A stretch of DNA of 64,000 nucleotides from Streptomyces sp. AM 2-1-1 (GTDB lineage Bacteria > Actinomycetota > Actinomycetes > Streptomycetales > Streptomycetaceae), in the NCBI RefSeq assembly GCF_029167645.1, contig NZ_CP119147.1, positions 6,032,501-6,096,500 on the forward strand. Reading direction: 5' to 3'. This document shows, in pieces, positions 48,205 to 57,094 of this stretch (position 1 is its first letter; every line of letters starts with the position of its first letter). The notes below the pieces were generated by a model that did not search any database, was not told the origin of the DNA, and saw nothing but the letters and a program-made list of their open reading frames with translations. The position numbers and the translations under genes are program-made.

Positions 48205-49311
48205 GTGATCACCACCTCGGGCCTCACGAAGGTCTACCAGTCGCGCGACCGCGAGGTCACCGCACTCGACGGAGTCGATCTGCACGTCGGGACGGGCGAG
48301 GTCTTCGGCGTCATCGGCCAGAGCGGCGCCGGCAAGTCCTCCCTCATCCGCTGCGTCAACCTGCTGGAGCGCCCCACCTCGGGCACCGTGACCGTGGCCG
48401 GCCAGGACCTCACCGCCCTCGCCGGCCGGGGCCCTCGCGCGGGCAAGGAGCTGCGCGCGGCGCGCAGCCGCATCGGGATGGTCTTCCAGCACTTCAACCT
48501 GCTCGCCTCGCGCACCGTCCAGGGCAATGTGGAACTCCCCCTGGAGATCCTCGGCGTGCCCGGCCGCGACCGCTCGCGCAAGGCCCTCGAACTGCTCGAC
48601 CTGGTCGGCCTCGCCGACAAGGCGAAGGCGTACCCCGGCCAGCTCTCCGGCGGCCAGAAGCAGCGCGTCGGCATCGCCCGCGCCCTGGCCGGCGACCCCA
48701 AGGTGCTCCTCTCGGACGAGGCGACCTCCGCGCTCGACCCCGAGACCACCCGCTCCATCCTCCAATTGCTGCGCGACCTCAACCAGCAGCTCGGCCTGAC
48801 CATCCTGCTCATCACCCACGAGATGGACGTCGTCAAGGCGATCTGCGACTCGGCCGCGCTGATGCGCCGGGGCCGGATCGTCGAGTCCGGCACCGTCGGC
48901 GAACTCCTCGCCACCCCCGGCTCCGAACTGGCCCACGAACTCTTCCCGGTCGGCGGCACCGCCTCGGCGCCCGGCCGCACGGTGGTGGACGTCACCTTCC
49001 ACGGCGACTCCACCGGCAGGCCGGTGATCTCCCAGCTGTCCCGTACGTACGACATCGACATATCGATCCTCGGCGCGGCGATGGACACCGTGGGGGGCAA
49101 GCAGATCGGCCGGATGCGCATCGAGCTGCCCGGTCCCTTCGAGGACAACGTCGTGCCCATCGGCTTCCTGCGCGAACAGGGACTGCGGGCCGAGGTGGTG
49201 GAGCCCGCCTCGGACACCGCCGCGATCCCCGTTCGGACCCCCGCCGAGACGCCCGTACGGACCGCCGTGGCGAAGACCCCCGCCCCGCTCACCGAAGAGG
49301 CCGCGAAGTGA
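48205..49311 (+). CDS. metN: Methionine ABC transporter ATP-binding protein
   Basis: This 368-residue ATPase drives the methionine importer. Walker A is 'GVIGQSGAGKSSLI', the signature is 'LSGGQKQRVGIARALAG', Walker B is 'VLLSDEATSALDPE' and the H-loop is 'LLITHEMD'. The C-terminal ~90 residues ('SRTYDIDISILGAAMDTVGGKQIGRMRIELPG') form the NIL regulatory domain that binds methionine and inhibits transport. The tail beyond is Ala/Pro/Thr-rich. GTG 48205 ('VITTSGLTKVYQ') is chosen; upstream purines (ACGGAAA) are weak. The stop overlaps metI (GTGA). Confidence 0.96.
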   Translation: MITTSGLTKVYQSRDREVTALDGVDLHVGTGEVFGVIGQSGAGKSSLIRCVNLLERPTSGTVTVAGQDLTALAGRGPRAGKELRAARSRIGMVFQHFNLLASRTVQGNVELPLEILGVPGRDRSRKALELLDLVGLADKAKAYPGQLSGGQKQRVGIARALAGDPKVLLSDEATSALDPETTRSILQLLRDLNQQLGLTILLITHEMDVVKAICDSAALMRRGRIVESGTVGELLATPGSELAHELFPVGGTASAPGRTVVDVTFHGDSTGRPVISQLSRTYDIDISILGAAMDTVGGKQIGRMRIELPGPFEDNVVPIGFLREQGLRAEVVEPASDTAAIPVRTPAETPVRTAVAKTPAPLTEEAAK

Positions 49312-49976
49312 CCTGGTCCGAAATGCAGCCCCTGCTGACCCAGGGCACCGTCGACACCCTCTACATGGTGCTGTGGTCCGCGGTCGTCACCGTCGTGGTC
49401 GGTCTGCCGCTCGGCGTCCTGCTGGTCCTCACCGACAGAGACGGTCTGCTGCGGAACACCGTGGTCAACAAGATCGTCGGAGTGGTCGTCAACATCGGCC
49501 GCTCGCTGCCGTTCATCATCCTGCTGATCGCGCTGATCCCTTTCACGACCTGGGTCGTCGGCACCTTCATCGGCCCGACCGCGATGATCGTCCCGCTCGC
49601 CGTCGGCGCGATCCCGTTCTTCGCGCGCCTCGTCGAGACCGCCGTCCGCGAGGTCGACCACGGACTCGTCGAGGCGGTCCAGTCGATGGGCGGCTCCGTC
49701 CCCACCATCGTCCGCAAGGTCCTGCTGCCGCAGGCGCTGCCCTCGTTGATCTCCGGGACCACCACCACCGTGATCGTGCTCATCGGGTACTCCGCGATGG
49801 CCGGCGCGGTGGGCGGCGAAGGGCTCGGCTCCAAGGCCGTCACCTACGGATTCCAGCGCTTCGACAACCAGTTCATGATCGTCACCGTCGTGCTGCTGAT
49901 CGTCATCGTCACCGCCGTCCAGCTCCTCGGCGACCTCGCCGGACGTCTGCTCGCCCGCAGGAGCCGCACCTCCTGA
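49308..49976 (+). CDS. metI: Methionine ABC transporter permease
   Basis: This 222-residue inner-membrane permease has five or six helices. The EAA-type coupling motif is around 'EVDHGLVEAVQSMGGSVPTIVRKVLLPQALPSL', and the end has 'MIVTVVLLIVIVTAVQLLGDLAGRLLA'. It forms the channel of MetNIQ with MetN. GTG 49308 overlaps the metN stop by 4 nt, giving tight coupling. The metQ lipoprotein gene follows after 120 bp. Confidence 0.96.
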   Translation: MTWSEMQPLLTQGTVDTLYMVLWSAVVTVVVGLPLGVLLVLTDRDGLLRNTVVNKIVGVVVNIGRSLPFIILLIALIPFTTWVVGTFIGPTAMIVPLAVGAIPFFARLVETAVREVDHGLVEAVQSMGGSVPTIVRKVLLPQALPSLISGTTTTVIVLIGYSAMAGAVGGEGLGSKAVTYGFQRFDNQFMIVTVVLLIVIVTAVQLLGDLAGRLLARRSRTS

Positions 49977-50096
49977 CGCGGCCCCGACCACGGCGCCCCC
50001 GCACTCCGTCACGCCCCGCGACTCCCGCGGACGCGCGACGGCCGAGCCCGCACTCCTTGTCCGGGCGTACCACCCCACCCGAAAGAGGCACTTTTC

Positions 50097-50960
50097 GTGC
50101 GCAAGACCATCAAGCTCTCCGCGGCAGCCGCCGCCACCGCCGCGCTCGCCCTGGGCCTCAGCGCCTGCGGCACGGACTCCGACCCGTCCGCCGGCGGCAC
50201 CGGCGCGGACGCCGACACCTCCAAGGCCCTCGTCGTCGGCGCGTCCCCCACGCCGCACGCGGACATCCTCGGCTTCGTGAAGAAGAACCTCGCGGCCAAG
50301 GCGGGCCTCAAGCTGGAGATCAAGGAGTTCACGGACTACGTCCTGCCGAACACCGCCACGGAGAACGGCCAGATAGACGCCAACTTCTTCCAGCACAAGC
50401 CCTACCTGGACGACTTCAACAAGAAGAACGGCACCCACCTCGTGCCGGTCGTCGACGTCCACCTCGAACCGCTCGGCCTCTACTCCAAGAAGGCCGGGTC
50501 GATCAGCGACATCAAGGCCGGCCAGACGATCGCGGTGCCCAACGACACGACCAACGAGGGCCGCTCCCTCCTCCTCCTCGCCGACCAGGGCCTGATCACG
50601 CTGAAGGCGGGAGTCGGCACCGACGCCGCGCTGAGCGACATCACCGACGCGAAGGGCCTGAAGTTCAAGGAGCTGGAGGCCGCCACCGTGCCCCGCGCCC
50701 TGGACGACGTCGACGCCGCCGTCATCAACGGGAACTACGCGATCGAGGCGAAGCTCAAGCCGGCCGAGGACGCCCTCGCCCTGGAGAAGGCGGACGGCAA
50801 CCCGTACGCCAACATCCTGGTCGTCAAGGAGGGCGGCGAGAAGGACCCGCGCGTCGAGAAGCTCGCGAAGCTCCTCCACTCCGACGAGGTCAAGAAGTAC
50901 ATCGAGGACACCTACGACGGCGCGGTCATCCCCGCCTTCGGGACCCCCGCGGCCTCCTGA
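50097..50960 (+). CDS. metQ: Methionine-binding lipoprotein
   Basis: This 287-residue NlpA-family lipoprotein captures methionine outside the membrane for MetNI. The signal 'MRKTIKLSAAAAATAALALGLSAC' ends in the lipobox LSAC, so the mature protein begins with a lipidated Cys. The core 'LVVGASPTPHADILGFVKKNLAAKAGLKLEIKEFTDYVLPNTATENGQIDANFFQHKPYLDDFN' is characteristic. AAGAGG is ~8-9 nt before GTG 50097. A strong terminator follows 20 nt after the stop, closing the metNIQ unit. Confidence 0.96.
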   Translation: MRKTIKLSAAAAATAALALGLSACGTDSDPSAGGTGADADTSKALVVGASPTPHADILGFVKKNLAAKAGLKLEIKEFTDYVLPNTATENGQIDANFFQHKPYLDDFNKKNGTHLVPVVDVHLEPLGLYSKKAGSISDIKAGQTIAVPNDTTNEGRSLLLLADQGLITLKAGVGTDAALSDITDAKGLKFKELEAATVPRALDDVDAAVINGNYAIEAKLKPAEDALALEKADGNPYANILVVKEGGEKDPRVEKLAKLLHSDEVKKYIEDTYDGAVIPAFGTPAAS

Positions 50961-50979
50961 CCCGCGTCCCGCGCACCCG

Positions 50980-51023
50980 GGTGCGGGCCCGTACCTCCCG
51001 TCGAGGAGGTACGGGGCCGCACC
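50980..51023. terminator. Terminator of metNIQ
   Basis: A 19-bp stem (GGTGCGGGCCCGTACCTCC against GGAGGTACGGGGCCGCACC, one mismatch) with a 6-nt loop starts 20 nt after the metQ stop. Confidence 0.85.
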
Positions 51024-51088
51024 GTGCGGACCCGCCCATGCGCGCCGCAGGCCCGATACTGCATGCTGTGCCTTTACCGGTCTTCGGC

Positions 51089-51739
51089 ATGGAGCTGCGC
51101 ATGACTACCACCTTTCCGTCGATCTCGATCAGCACGGACCGACTGGTGCTGCGCCCCTTCGACATGTCCGACCTCCCGGCGCTGACCGACATGATGAACG
51201 ACGAGGCCGTCACCGCCTGGACGGACGCCCCGCACCCGTACACCGCGCTCGACGGCGAGCGCTGGATCCGGCGGATCGCCCCGGGGGAGCGCACCCAGGG
51301 ACGCGGCATCGTCTTCGCCGTCCACGAGTTCCTCACCCAGCGGCTCGTGGGCTCCGTGCGGCTGCTCCACACCGACTGGCGCACGCGCTCCGCCGAGGTC
51401 GTCCACATCACCGCTCCCTGGGCGCGCGGCGAGGGGTACGCCACCGAGTCCGTGCTGGCCCTCGCCGAGTGGCTCTTCCGCGACCAGGCCTTCGAGCGCA
51501 TCGAGTTGCGCACCCAGGCCGACAACACCGCCTCCCAGCAGGTGGCCCAGAAGCTCGGCTGCATCAGCGAGGGCGTCCTGCGCAACGCCCGGATAGCGCG
51601 GATGCAGACGGAGGACGGCGGCTGGGCCGACTTCCGCACCGACCTGATCGTCTGGGGCCTCCTGCCGGAAGACATCGAGGGGGTCGCCGAGCAACTCGCG
51701 GACGCGGGCGGCTACGGCTCCTACGACGACTGGAACTGA
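51089..51739 (+). CDS. GNAT (RimJ/RimL-type) acetyltransferase
   Basis: The protein is ~216 residues. 'ISTDRLVLRPFDMSDLPALTDMMNDEAVTAWTDAPHPY' starts the RimJ/RimL-like subgroup; 'VVHITAPWARGEGYATESVLALAEWLF' is the acetyl-CoA motif and 'RIELRTQADNTASQQVAQKLG' follows. It probably acetylates a protein N-terminus or an antibiotic; substrate is unknown. Candidate starts are ATG 51089, ATG 51101 (GGAG upstream) and an in-frame GTG at 51068. The GTG would place a TTA codon (leucine) third, which would make translation depend on the rare bldA tRNA, a point worth checking. Confidence 0.9.
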   Translation: MELRMTTTFPSISISTDRLVLRPFDMSDLPALTDMMNDEAVTAWTDAPHPYTALDGERWIRRIAPGERTQGRGIVFAVHEFLTQRLVGSVRLLHTDWRTRSAEVVHITAPWARGEGYATESVLALAEWLFRDQAFERIELRTQADNTASQQVAQKLGCISEGVLRNARIARMQTEDGGWADFRTDLIVWGLLPEDIEGVAEQLADAGGYGSYDDWN

Positions 51740-51899
51740 CGGGACGGCAGCCCGCTTCCCTCCGGCATCCGCGGTCTCCCCTCGGGGCCACCCCGTGGTC
51801 CGACCCGATAACCTCTACCCGATCACCGCGCGGGGACGGTCCCGCCGGCCGACGCACCACCTCGCGCACGCCCCCCACACCCCCAGGAGACGGACGACG

Positions 51900-53156
51900 A
51901 TGGCCGACCGGGTCACGGTGATCGGCTGGGACGGCTCACCGCTGACCAGAGCGGCCACGGCAGCGCTCTCCGCGGCCACGCTCGTCGCGGGCGCCCCGCA
52001 CCACCTCGCACTCGCGGACGTCCCCCGGGACGCCGAACGCATCCGCCTCGGCAGCGTCGACCTCGCCGCCCGTCGCATCGCCGGACACCGGGGGAGCGCG
52101 GTCGTCATCGCCGACGGCGACCCCGGCTTCTTCGGCGTCGTACGCACCCTGCGCGCGCCCGAGCACGGCCTGGAGGTCGAGGTCGTTCCGGCCGTCTCCT
52201 CCGTCGCCGCCGCCTTCGCCCGTGCCGGGATGCCCTGGGACGACGCCCAGGTCGTCGTCGCCCACCCCAGGACCCTGCGACGGGCCGTCAACGTGTGCCG
52301 GGCCCACCACAAGGTCGCCGTCCTCACCTCGCCCGGAGCCGGCCCCGCCGAGCTCGCCCTGCTGCTCGACCAGATCCACCGCACGTTCGTCATCTGCGAG
52401 GAACTCGGCACCGACCGCGAACGCGTCACCGTCCTCACCTCCGACAAGGCCGCCGACCACGCCTGGCGCGACCCGAACGTCGTCATCGTCGTCGGCAGCG
52501 GCCCCACCACCGGGTCCACCGGCTGGATCGGCGGCCGCGACCCCGCCCGCCCCGACGGCGTCCGCGGCTGGGCACTGCCTGCCGACGCCTACGCCCGGAG
52601 CGCGGACACCCCCGCCGGCCCCGACCGGCCGCGCGGCGCGGAGATCGCCGAAGGGGAGTCCGCCGGCATGCGCGCCGCCCAGCTGGCCCGGCTCGGCCCG
52701 CGCACCGGCGACTTGGTCTGGGACATCGGCTCGGGCGCCGGCGCGCTGGCCGTGGAAGCGGCCCGTTTCGGCGCGGCCGTCATCGCCGTCGACCGCGACC
52801 CCGCCGCCTGTGCCCGCGTGACGGCGGCGGCCCGCTCCTTCGGCGTGGCCGTCCAGGTCGTCCAGGGGCTCGCCCCGCACGTGCTCGAACGGCTCCCCGA
52901 ACCGGATGTCGTACGGATCGGGGGCGGAGGCGTCCCCGTGGCCCTCGCCGTCGCCGACCGGCGCCCGGAGCGGATCGTCACCCACGCCTCCACCCGGGAC
53001 CAGGCGGAAGCGCTCGTCACCGCGCTCCGGGGCGGCGGCTACACCGTGGAGTGCGTCCTCCTCCAGAGCGTGGACATGGACACCTCGGTCTGGGAGGAAC
53101 GTGAACGGTCCGTCGCGTTCCTGCTCTGCGCGGTGCGTTCGGACCTTGCCCCGTGA
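51900..53156 (+). CDS. cobL: Precorrin-6Y C5,15-methyltransferase (CbiE-CbiT fusion)
   Basis: This 418-residue protein joins CbiE (residues ~3-210) and CbiT (residues ~240-400): 'VTVIGWDGSPLTRAATAALSAATLVAGAPHHL', then 'DLVWDIGSGAGALAVEAARFGAAVIAVDRDPAACARV' and 'VRIGGGGVPVALAVADRRPERIVTHAST'. It methylates C5 and C15 and decarboxylates in corrin-ring assembly of vitamin B12. AGGAG is ~11 nt before ATG 51900. It is first in a row with bluB-cobT and cysG, all tetrapyrrole genes. Leaderless or upstream starts at 51795 are less likely. Confidence 0.95.
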   Translation: MADRVTVIGWDGSPLTRAATAALSAATLVAGAPHHLALADVPRDAERIRLGSVDLAARRIAGHRGSAVVIADGDPGFFGVVRTLRAPEHGLEVEVVPAVSSVAAAFARAGMPWDDAQVVVAHPRTLRRAVNVCRAHHKVAVLTSPGAGPAELALLLDQIHRTFVICEELGTDRERVTVLTSDKAADHAWRDPNVVIVVGSGPTTGSTGWIGGRDPARPDGVRGWALPADAYARSADTPAGPDRPRGAEIAEGESAGMRAAQLARLGPRTGDLVWDIGSGAGALAVEAARFGAAVIAVDRDPAACARVTAAARSFGVAVQVVQGLAPHVLERLPEPDVVRIGGGGVPVALAVADRRPERIVTHASTRDQAEALVTALRGGGYTVECVLLQSVDMDTSVWEERERSVAFLLCAVRSDLAP

Positions 53157-53473
53157 CCACGCCGCTACGGCGCGGAAGGTAGGCTGGCCGATTGTTGTAC
53201 CGAACCCGGTCGTTCGTCGCTTCGTTGGCCAATGTCCGGAAAAGGGAGTCCTTTTGATTCTCCCTGTGGTACGGCGCGATCCGGGACGCGCGACGTGGCG
53301 CAGTCCACAGCGAACCGCGGCGCAACAACCTGTCGCCGCGGCGATCGGCCGCGAGAATATGTAGAGGTCCGCGGGCGTTTCGTGCCGCGGGGCAAACCGG
53401 CTCGTTCTTGTTGACGGGCACCGGCGTGCCGTGACGCGGGCGTCCCGGGCGATGGGCCGAAGGAGCACTGACG
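53157..53473 (+). promoter_or_regulatory. Long leader of the bluB-cobT gene
   Basis: The 317-bp gap carries a TAGGCT -10-like hexamer at 53180-53185, so a ~280-nt 5' leader is likely. It contains CCGCGGCG-N11-CGCCGCGG (53315-53341), a GGGAG/CTCCC hairpin near 53245-53267 and an unexplained 60-codon frame (53232-53414). No cobalamin-riboswitch core was recognisable. Confidence 0.45.
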
Positions 53474-56400
53474 ATGGGCGAGGGGTACCGCATGACTGAC
53501 ACCGGCCAGATCCCGGGCGAGGGACAGCCGGAGAACGCAGGCATGGTGGAGCAGCCGGGCGTCCTCGCCCCGGATGCGTACACCTACCTCGATCCCTCCG
53601 AGCAGGCACCCGACGAGGAAGACCTGCTGTTGATGCCCGCCGTCCAGGGCACGTGGAGCGACCCGCAGGTCGTCCCGCCGCCCGCCGCGGACGCTTACGG
53701 GCAGTTCCCGTCCCAGAGCGCCGCCCCGGTCCACGAGTACCCGGTGCAGGAGGAGTCCCCGGTCCACGAGTACCCGGTCCGGGAGTCGCCGTCCGCGGCG
53801 CCCGACTCGGGCGCCTTCGACCTCGCCGGCGTACGCATCCCGGCCCCGGCCTCCGCCCCGGTCGCCGCGCACGCGGCGGCCTCCGCCGCCCCGTCCCGCC
53901 GCCCGCTCCACCGAGGCCCCTCGGTCGACGGCCCCTCCTACGGCGGGCAGAGCAGCCTCGTGCGCTCGCTCGCCGACCGGGGCCCCGCCGGATCCCCGCA
54001 GCCCCACGCCCCGGTCCGCCCTCCCGTCCGCACGGCGCCCCCGGCCCCCGCACCCGTCGCGCCCGAGCCCTCCGCGTACGCCGAGGCCCCCGTCGTGCCC
54101 GAGGCCCCCGCGTACGCCGAGGCCCCCGTCGTGCCCGAGCCCTCCGCGTACGCCGAAACTCCCGCCTACACCGCAGCACCCGTCGCGCCCGGGCCCGCCG
54201 AGGCCCCCCACCCCGCCGAGGCCCCTGCCTACGCCGAAACCTCCGCCTACGCCGAGGCCCCTGCCTACGCCGAGGCCCCCGCCGCGTCCGAGTACCCCGC
54301 CCCCGCCGAGCTCCCGGTCGCGCCCGAGTACGCCGAGGTCCCCCTCGCGCCGGAGCCCGTCCTGCCGGGCCCGCAGCCGGGGGAGATCCCGCTGCAGGGA
54401 GCCGCCCCGTGGGGCGCCCCGGAGCCTGCGGCCGCCGAGGAGCCCTCCGGCGCGGCCGGGACCGTGACGGCCGAAGCCCTGCCGTCCGAAGCCCTGCCCG
54501 TGGAGACCGCGCCCGCCGGCACCCTCCCCGACGGACCCGACCCGACGCCGGCCGAGGCGCTCCAGCAGCCCGCCCCGGACTTCGCCACCCCCGATGCGGG
54601 GTCCGCACCGGACCACCTCCGCGCGGAGGCGCCGGCCGGACTCCCGGCGGAAACGGTCGTCCCCGACGCGCCGGCCGAGGCGGAGGCCCCGGCACCGCTT
54701 CCCGCCCAGGCGTCGGTCTTCGTGCCCGGCGCCGCCCCGGAGCCGTACGTGCCCGTGCAGGGCTCGGTGCCGGACACCGCCCCCTTCCCCGCTGGGCCGG
54801 ACGGCCTCGCCGAGGCGCCCGCGGAGGTCCCCGCCCCGGCGGCGACCGTGCGGGAGCCCCACGTCCCCGCCGAGCAGTACGCCGTCGCCGAGCCGCCGGC
54901 CACCGAGCCCCCGGCCGCCGGACCCCTCACTGCCGAGCCCGTCCCGGTCGAAGCCGTCGACGCCGAACCGGCCTTCGAGCCGGTCGCCCCCGACGCCGTC
55001 CCGGTCGCTCTCCCGGAGCCGGACGCGCGGGTCACCGATGTCCCGGAGACCGGGGCGCAGCAGGCCGACAGGGCACCCGAAGCCGTCGACCACCTCGCCG
55101 AGGGGTCCGCCCCGGCGCCGGGCCACGAGGACACGGCGGCCGGTCCGGCCGACTCCGTCGCATCCGCCTCCATCCCCGCCTCCATCCCCTCCGAAGCCGA
55201 GGCCGAAGCCGTCGCGGAGCCCGTGGCCGTGGCCGAAGCCGTCGCGGAGCCCGTGGCCGAGACCGTCGGCGACCCCTTCGGCGAAACGGCCCCGGAGGCC
55301 TCCGCCCCCGGCACGACCCTGCCGGAGCCCGGTCGGACCGACGCGCCGGAGGAGCCCGTCTCCGACCCGGCCCCCGGCTACGACGAGGCCGAACGCGAGG
55401 CCGTCCTGCGCGTGATGCGCGAACGCCGCGACATCCGCAACGGCTTCCGCAGCGACCCGATCCCGCACGAGGTGCTGCTGCGCGTGCTGGAGGCCGCCCA
55501 CCACGCCCCCAGCGTCGGACACTCGCAACCCTGGGACTTCGTCGTCATCCGCTCCGCGGAGACCCGGCGCTCCATGCACGAGCTCGCCCAGCGCCAGCGC
55601 GACGCCTACGCGAAGTCGCTCCCCAAGGGCCGCGCGAAGCAGTTCCGGGAGATGAAGATCGAGGCCATCCTCGACACCCCCGTGAACATCGTCGTCACCG
55701 CCGACCCCACCCGCGGCGGACGGCACACCCTCGGCCGCCACACCCAGCCGCAGATGGCTCCCTACTCCTCCGCCCTCGCCGTGGAGAACCTGTGGCTCGC
55801 CGCCCGGGCCGAAGGCCTCGGCGTCGGCTGGGTCAGCTTCTTCGACGAGCGCGAGATGGTCCGCGCCCTCGGTCTGCCCGAGCACCTGGAAATCGTCGCG
55901 TACCTCTGCGTCGGGTACGTCGACGAGTTCCCCGACGAGCCCGAGCTGATGCAGGCCGGCTGGTCCAAGCGGCGCCCGCTCTCCTGGGTCGTCCACGAGG
56001 AGACGTACGGCCGCCGGGCGCTGCCCGGCGAGGAGCCGCACGACCTGCTCCAGGAGACCATCGCCACCATCCGGCCGCTGGACGCCAAGGCGCTCGGAGA
56101 GGCGTGGGAGCGCCAGAAGCGGATGACCACGCCCGCCGGCGCGCTCGGCATGCTGGAGATCATCTCCGCGCAGCTCTCCGGGCTCTCCCGGATGTGCCCG
56201 CCGCCGATCCCGGAGCCCGCCGCCGTCGCGATCTTCGCCGGTGACCACGGCGTGCACGCCCAGGGCGTCACCGCCTGGCCGCAGGAGGTCACCGGCCAGA
56301 TGGTCGCCAACTTCCTGGCCGGCGGCGCCGTCTGCAACGCCTTCGCCTCCCAGGTCGGCGCCGAGGTCTGCGTCGTCGACGTCGGTGTCGCCCAGGAACT

Positions 56401-57094
56401 CCCCGCCACCCCGGGCCTGTTGCCCCGCAAGGTGCGGCCCGGTACGGCGGACTTCACCACCGGCCCCGCGATGAGCCGCGAGGACGTCCTCGCCGCGATC
56501 GAGGTCGGCATCGAGACCGCCCGCGACCTCGTCGCCGCCGGCAACAAGGGCCTCCTCATCGGTGAGATGGGCATCGCCAACACCACGGCGTCGGCCGCCC
56601 TCATCTGCGTCTACACCGGCGCAGACCCCTCCGAGGTGACCGGACGCGGCACCGGCATCAACGACGAGATGCACGCCCGCAAGATCGACGTGGTACGCCG
56701 CGCCCTGGAACTCCACCAGCCCGACCCGGCCGACCCGATCGGGGTGCTCGCGGCCGTCGGCGGCCTGGAGCACGCGGCCATGGCCGGCTACCTCCTGGGA
56801 GGCGCCTCACTGCGCACCCCGGTCATCCTGGACGGCGTGAGCGCCGGCGCCGCCGCCCTGGTCGCCCGGGCCATCGCCCCCGAGGCGCTGGCCGCCTGCA
56901 TCGCGGGTCACCGCAGCGCGGAGCCCGGCCACGTGGCCGCGCTCAACAAGCTGGGTCTGCGTCCGCTGATCGACCTCGACCTGCGCCTCGGCGAGGGTAC
57001 GGGCGCCCTGCTGGCGCTCCCGATCGTGCAGAGCGCCGCCCGCGCCATGCACGAGGTGGCGACGTTCGACTCGGCGGGCGTCACGGAGAAGTAG
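53474..57094 (+). CDS. cobT: BluB-CobT fusion with long disordered N-terminal region
   Basis: This 1206-residue protein has three parts. Residues 1 to ~630 are a low-complexity Ala/Pro/Glu/Val region with PAEAP and YAEAP repeats. Residues ~634-850 are a BluB-type flavin reductase ('RERRDIRNGFRSDPIPHEVLLRVLEAAHHAPSVGHSQPWDFVVIR', 'RHTLGRHTQPQM'), which makes 5,6-dimethylbenzimidazole from FMNH2. Residues ~853-1206 are CobT, which joins that base to nicotinate ribotide; 'GDHGVHAQGVTAWPQEVTGQMV' and 'RLGEGTGALLALPIV' (catalytic-Glu region of Salmonella CobT) are present. Both lower-ligand steps are therefore on one chain. AAGGAG is 8 nt before ATG 53474; ATG 53492 is possible. Confidence 0.95.
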   Translation: MGEGYRMTDTGQIPGEGQPENAGMVEQPGVLAPDAYTYLDPSEQAPDEEDLLLMPAVQGTWSDPQVVPPPAADAYGQFPSQSAAPVHEYPVQEESPVHEYPVRESPSAAPDSGAFDLAGVRIPAPASAPVAAHAAASAAPSRRPLHRGPSVDGPSYGGQSSLVRSLADRGPAGSPQPHAPVRPPVRTAPPAPAPVAPEPSAYAEAPVVPEAPAYAEAPVVPEPSAYAETPAYTAAPVAPGPAEAPHPAEAPAYAETSAYAEAPAYAEAPAASEYPAPAELPVAPEYAEVPLAPEPVLPGPQPGEIPLQGAAPWGAPEPAAAEEPSGAAGTVTAEALPSEALPVETAPAGTLPDGPDPTPAEALQQPAPDFATPDAGSAPDHLRAEAPAGLPAETVVPDAPAEAEAPAPLPAQASVFVPGAAPEPYVPVQGSVPDTAPFPAGPDGLAEAPAEVPAPAATVREPHVPAEQYAVAEPPATEPPAAGPLTAEPVPVEAVDAEPAFEPVAPDAVPVALPEPDARVTDVPETGAQQADRAPEAVDHLAEGSAPAPGHEDTAAGPADSVASASIPASIPSEAEAEAVAEPVAVAEAVAEPVAETVGDPFGETAPEASAPGTTLPEPGRTDAPEEPVSDPAPGYDEAEREAVLRVMRERRDIRNGFRSDPIPHEVLLRVLEAAHHAPSVGHSQPWDFVVIRSAETRRSMHELAQRQRDAYAKSLPKGRAKQFREMKIEAILDTPVNIVVTADPTRGGRHTLGRHTQPQMAPYSSALAVENLWLAARAEGLGVGWVSFFDEREMVRALGLPEHLEIVAYLCVGYVDEFPDEPELMQAGWSKRRPLSWVVHEETYGRRALPGEEPHDLLQETIATIRPLDAKALGEAWERQKRMTTPAGALGMLEIISAQLSGLSRMCPPPIPEPAAVAIFAGDHGVHAQGVTAWPQEVTGQMVANFLAGGAVCNAFASQVGAEVCVVDVGVAQELPATPGLLPRKVRPGTADFTTGPAMSREDVLAAIEVGIETARDLVAAGNKGLLIGEMGIANTTASAALICVYTGADPSEVTGRGTGINDEMHARKIDVVRRALELHQPDPADPIGVLAAVGGLEHAAMAGYLLGGASLRTPVILDGVSAGAAALVARAIAPEALAACIAGHRSAEPGHVAALNKLGLRPLIDLDLRLGEGTGALLALPIVQSAARAMHEVATFDSAGVTEK

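Noticed and set aside
48234..50879. An 881-codon open frame antisense to metNIQ
   Set aside because: It is an antisense shadow of conserved transporter genes.
53232..53414. 60-codon frame in the bluB-cobT leader as a real gene
   Set aside because: It has no ribosome binding site and no recognised family, and it runs through hairpins; it is kept only as part of the leader observation.
53186..53473. Cobalamin riboswitch upstream of bluB-cobT
   Set aside because: No B12-box-like AGYCxGRxxACC string or GCCACTG landmark is visible.
53165..56773. A 1202-codon open frame antisense to bluB-cobT
   Set aside because: It mirrors the GC-rich third positions of the real gene, is full of Gly/Arg/Val/Asp repeats and has no family motifs or ribosome binding site.
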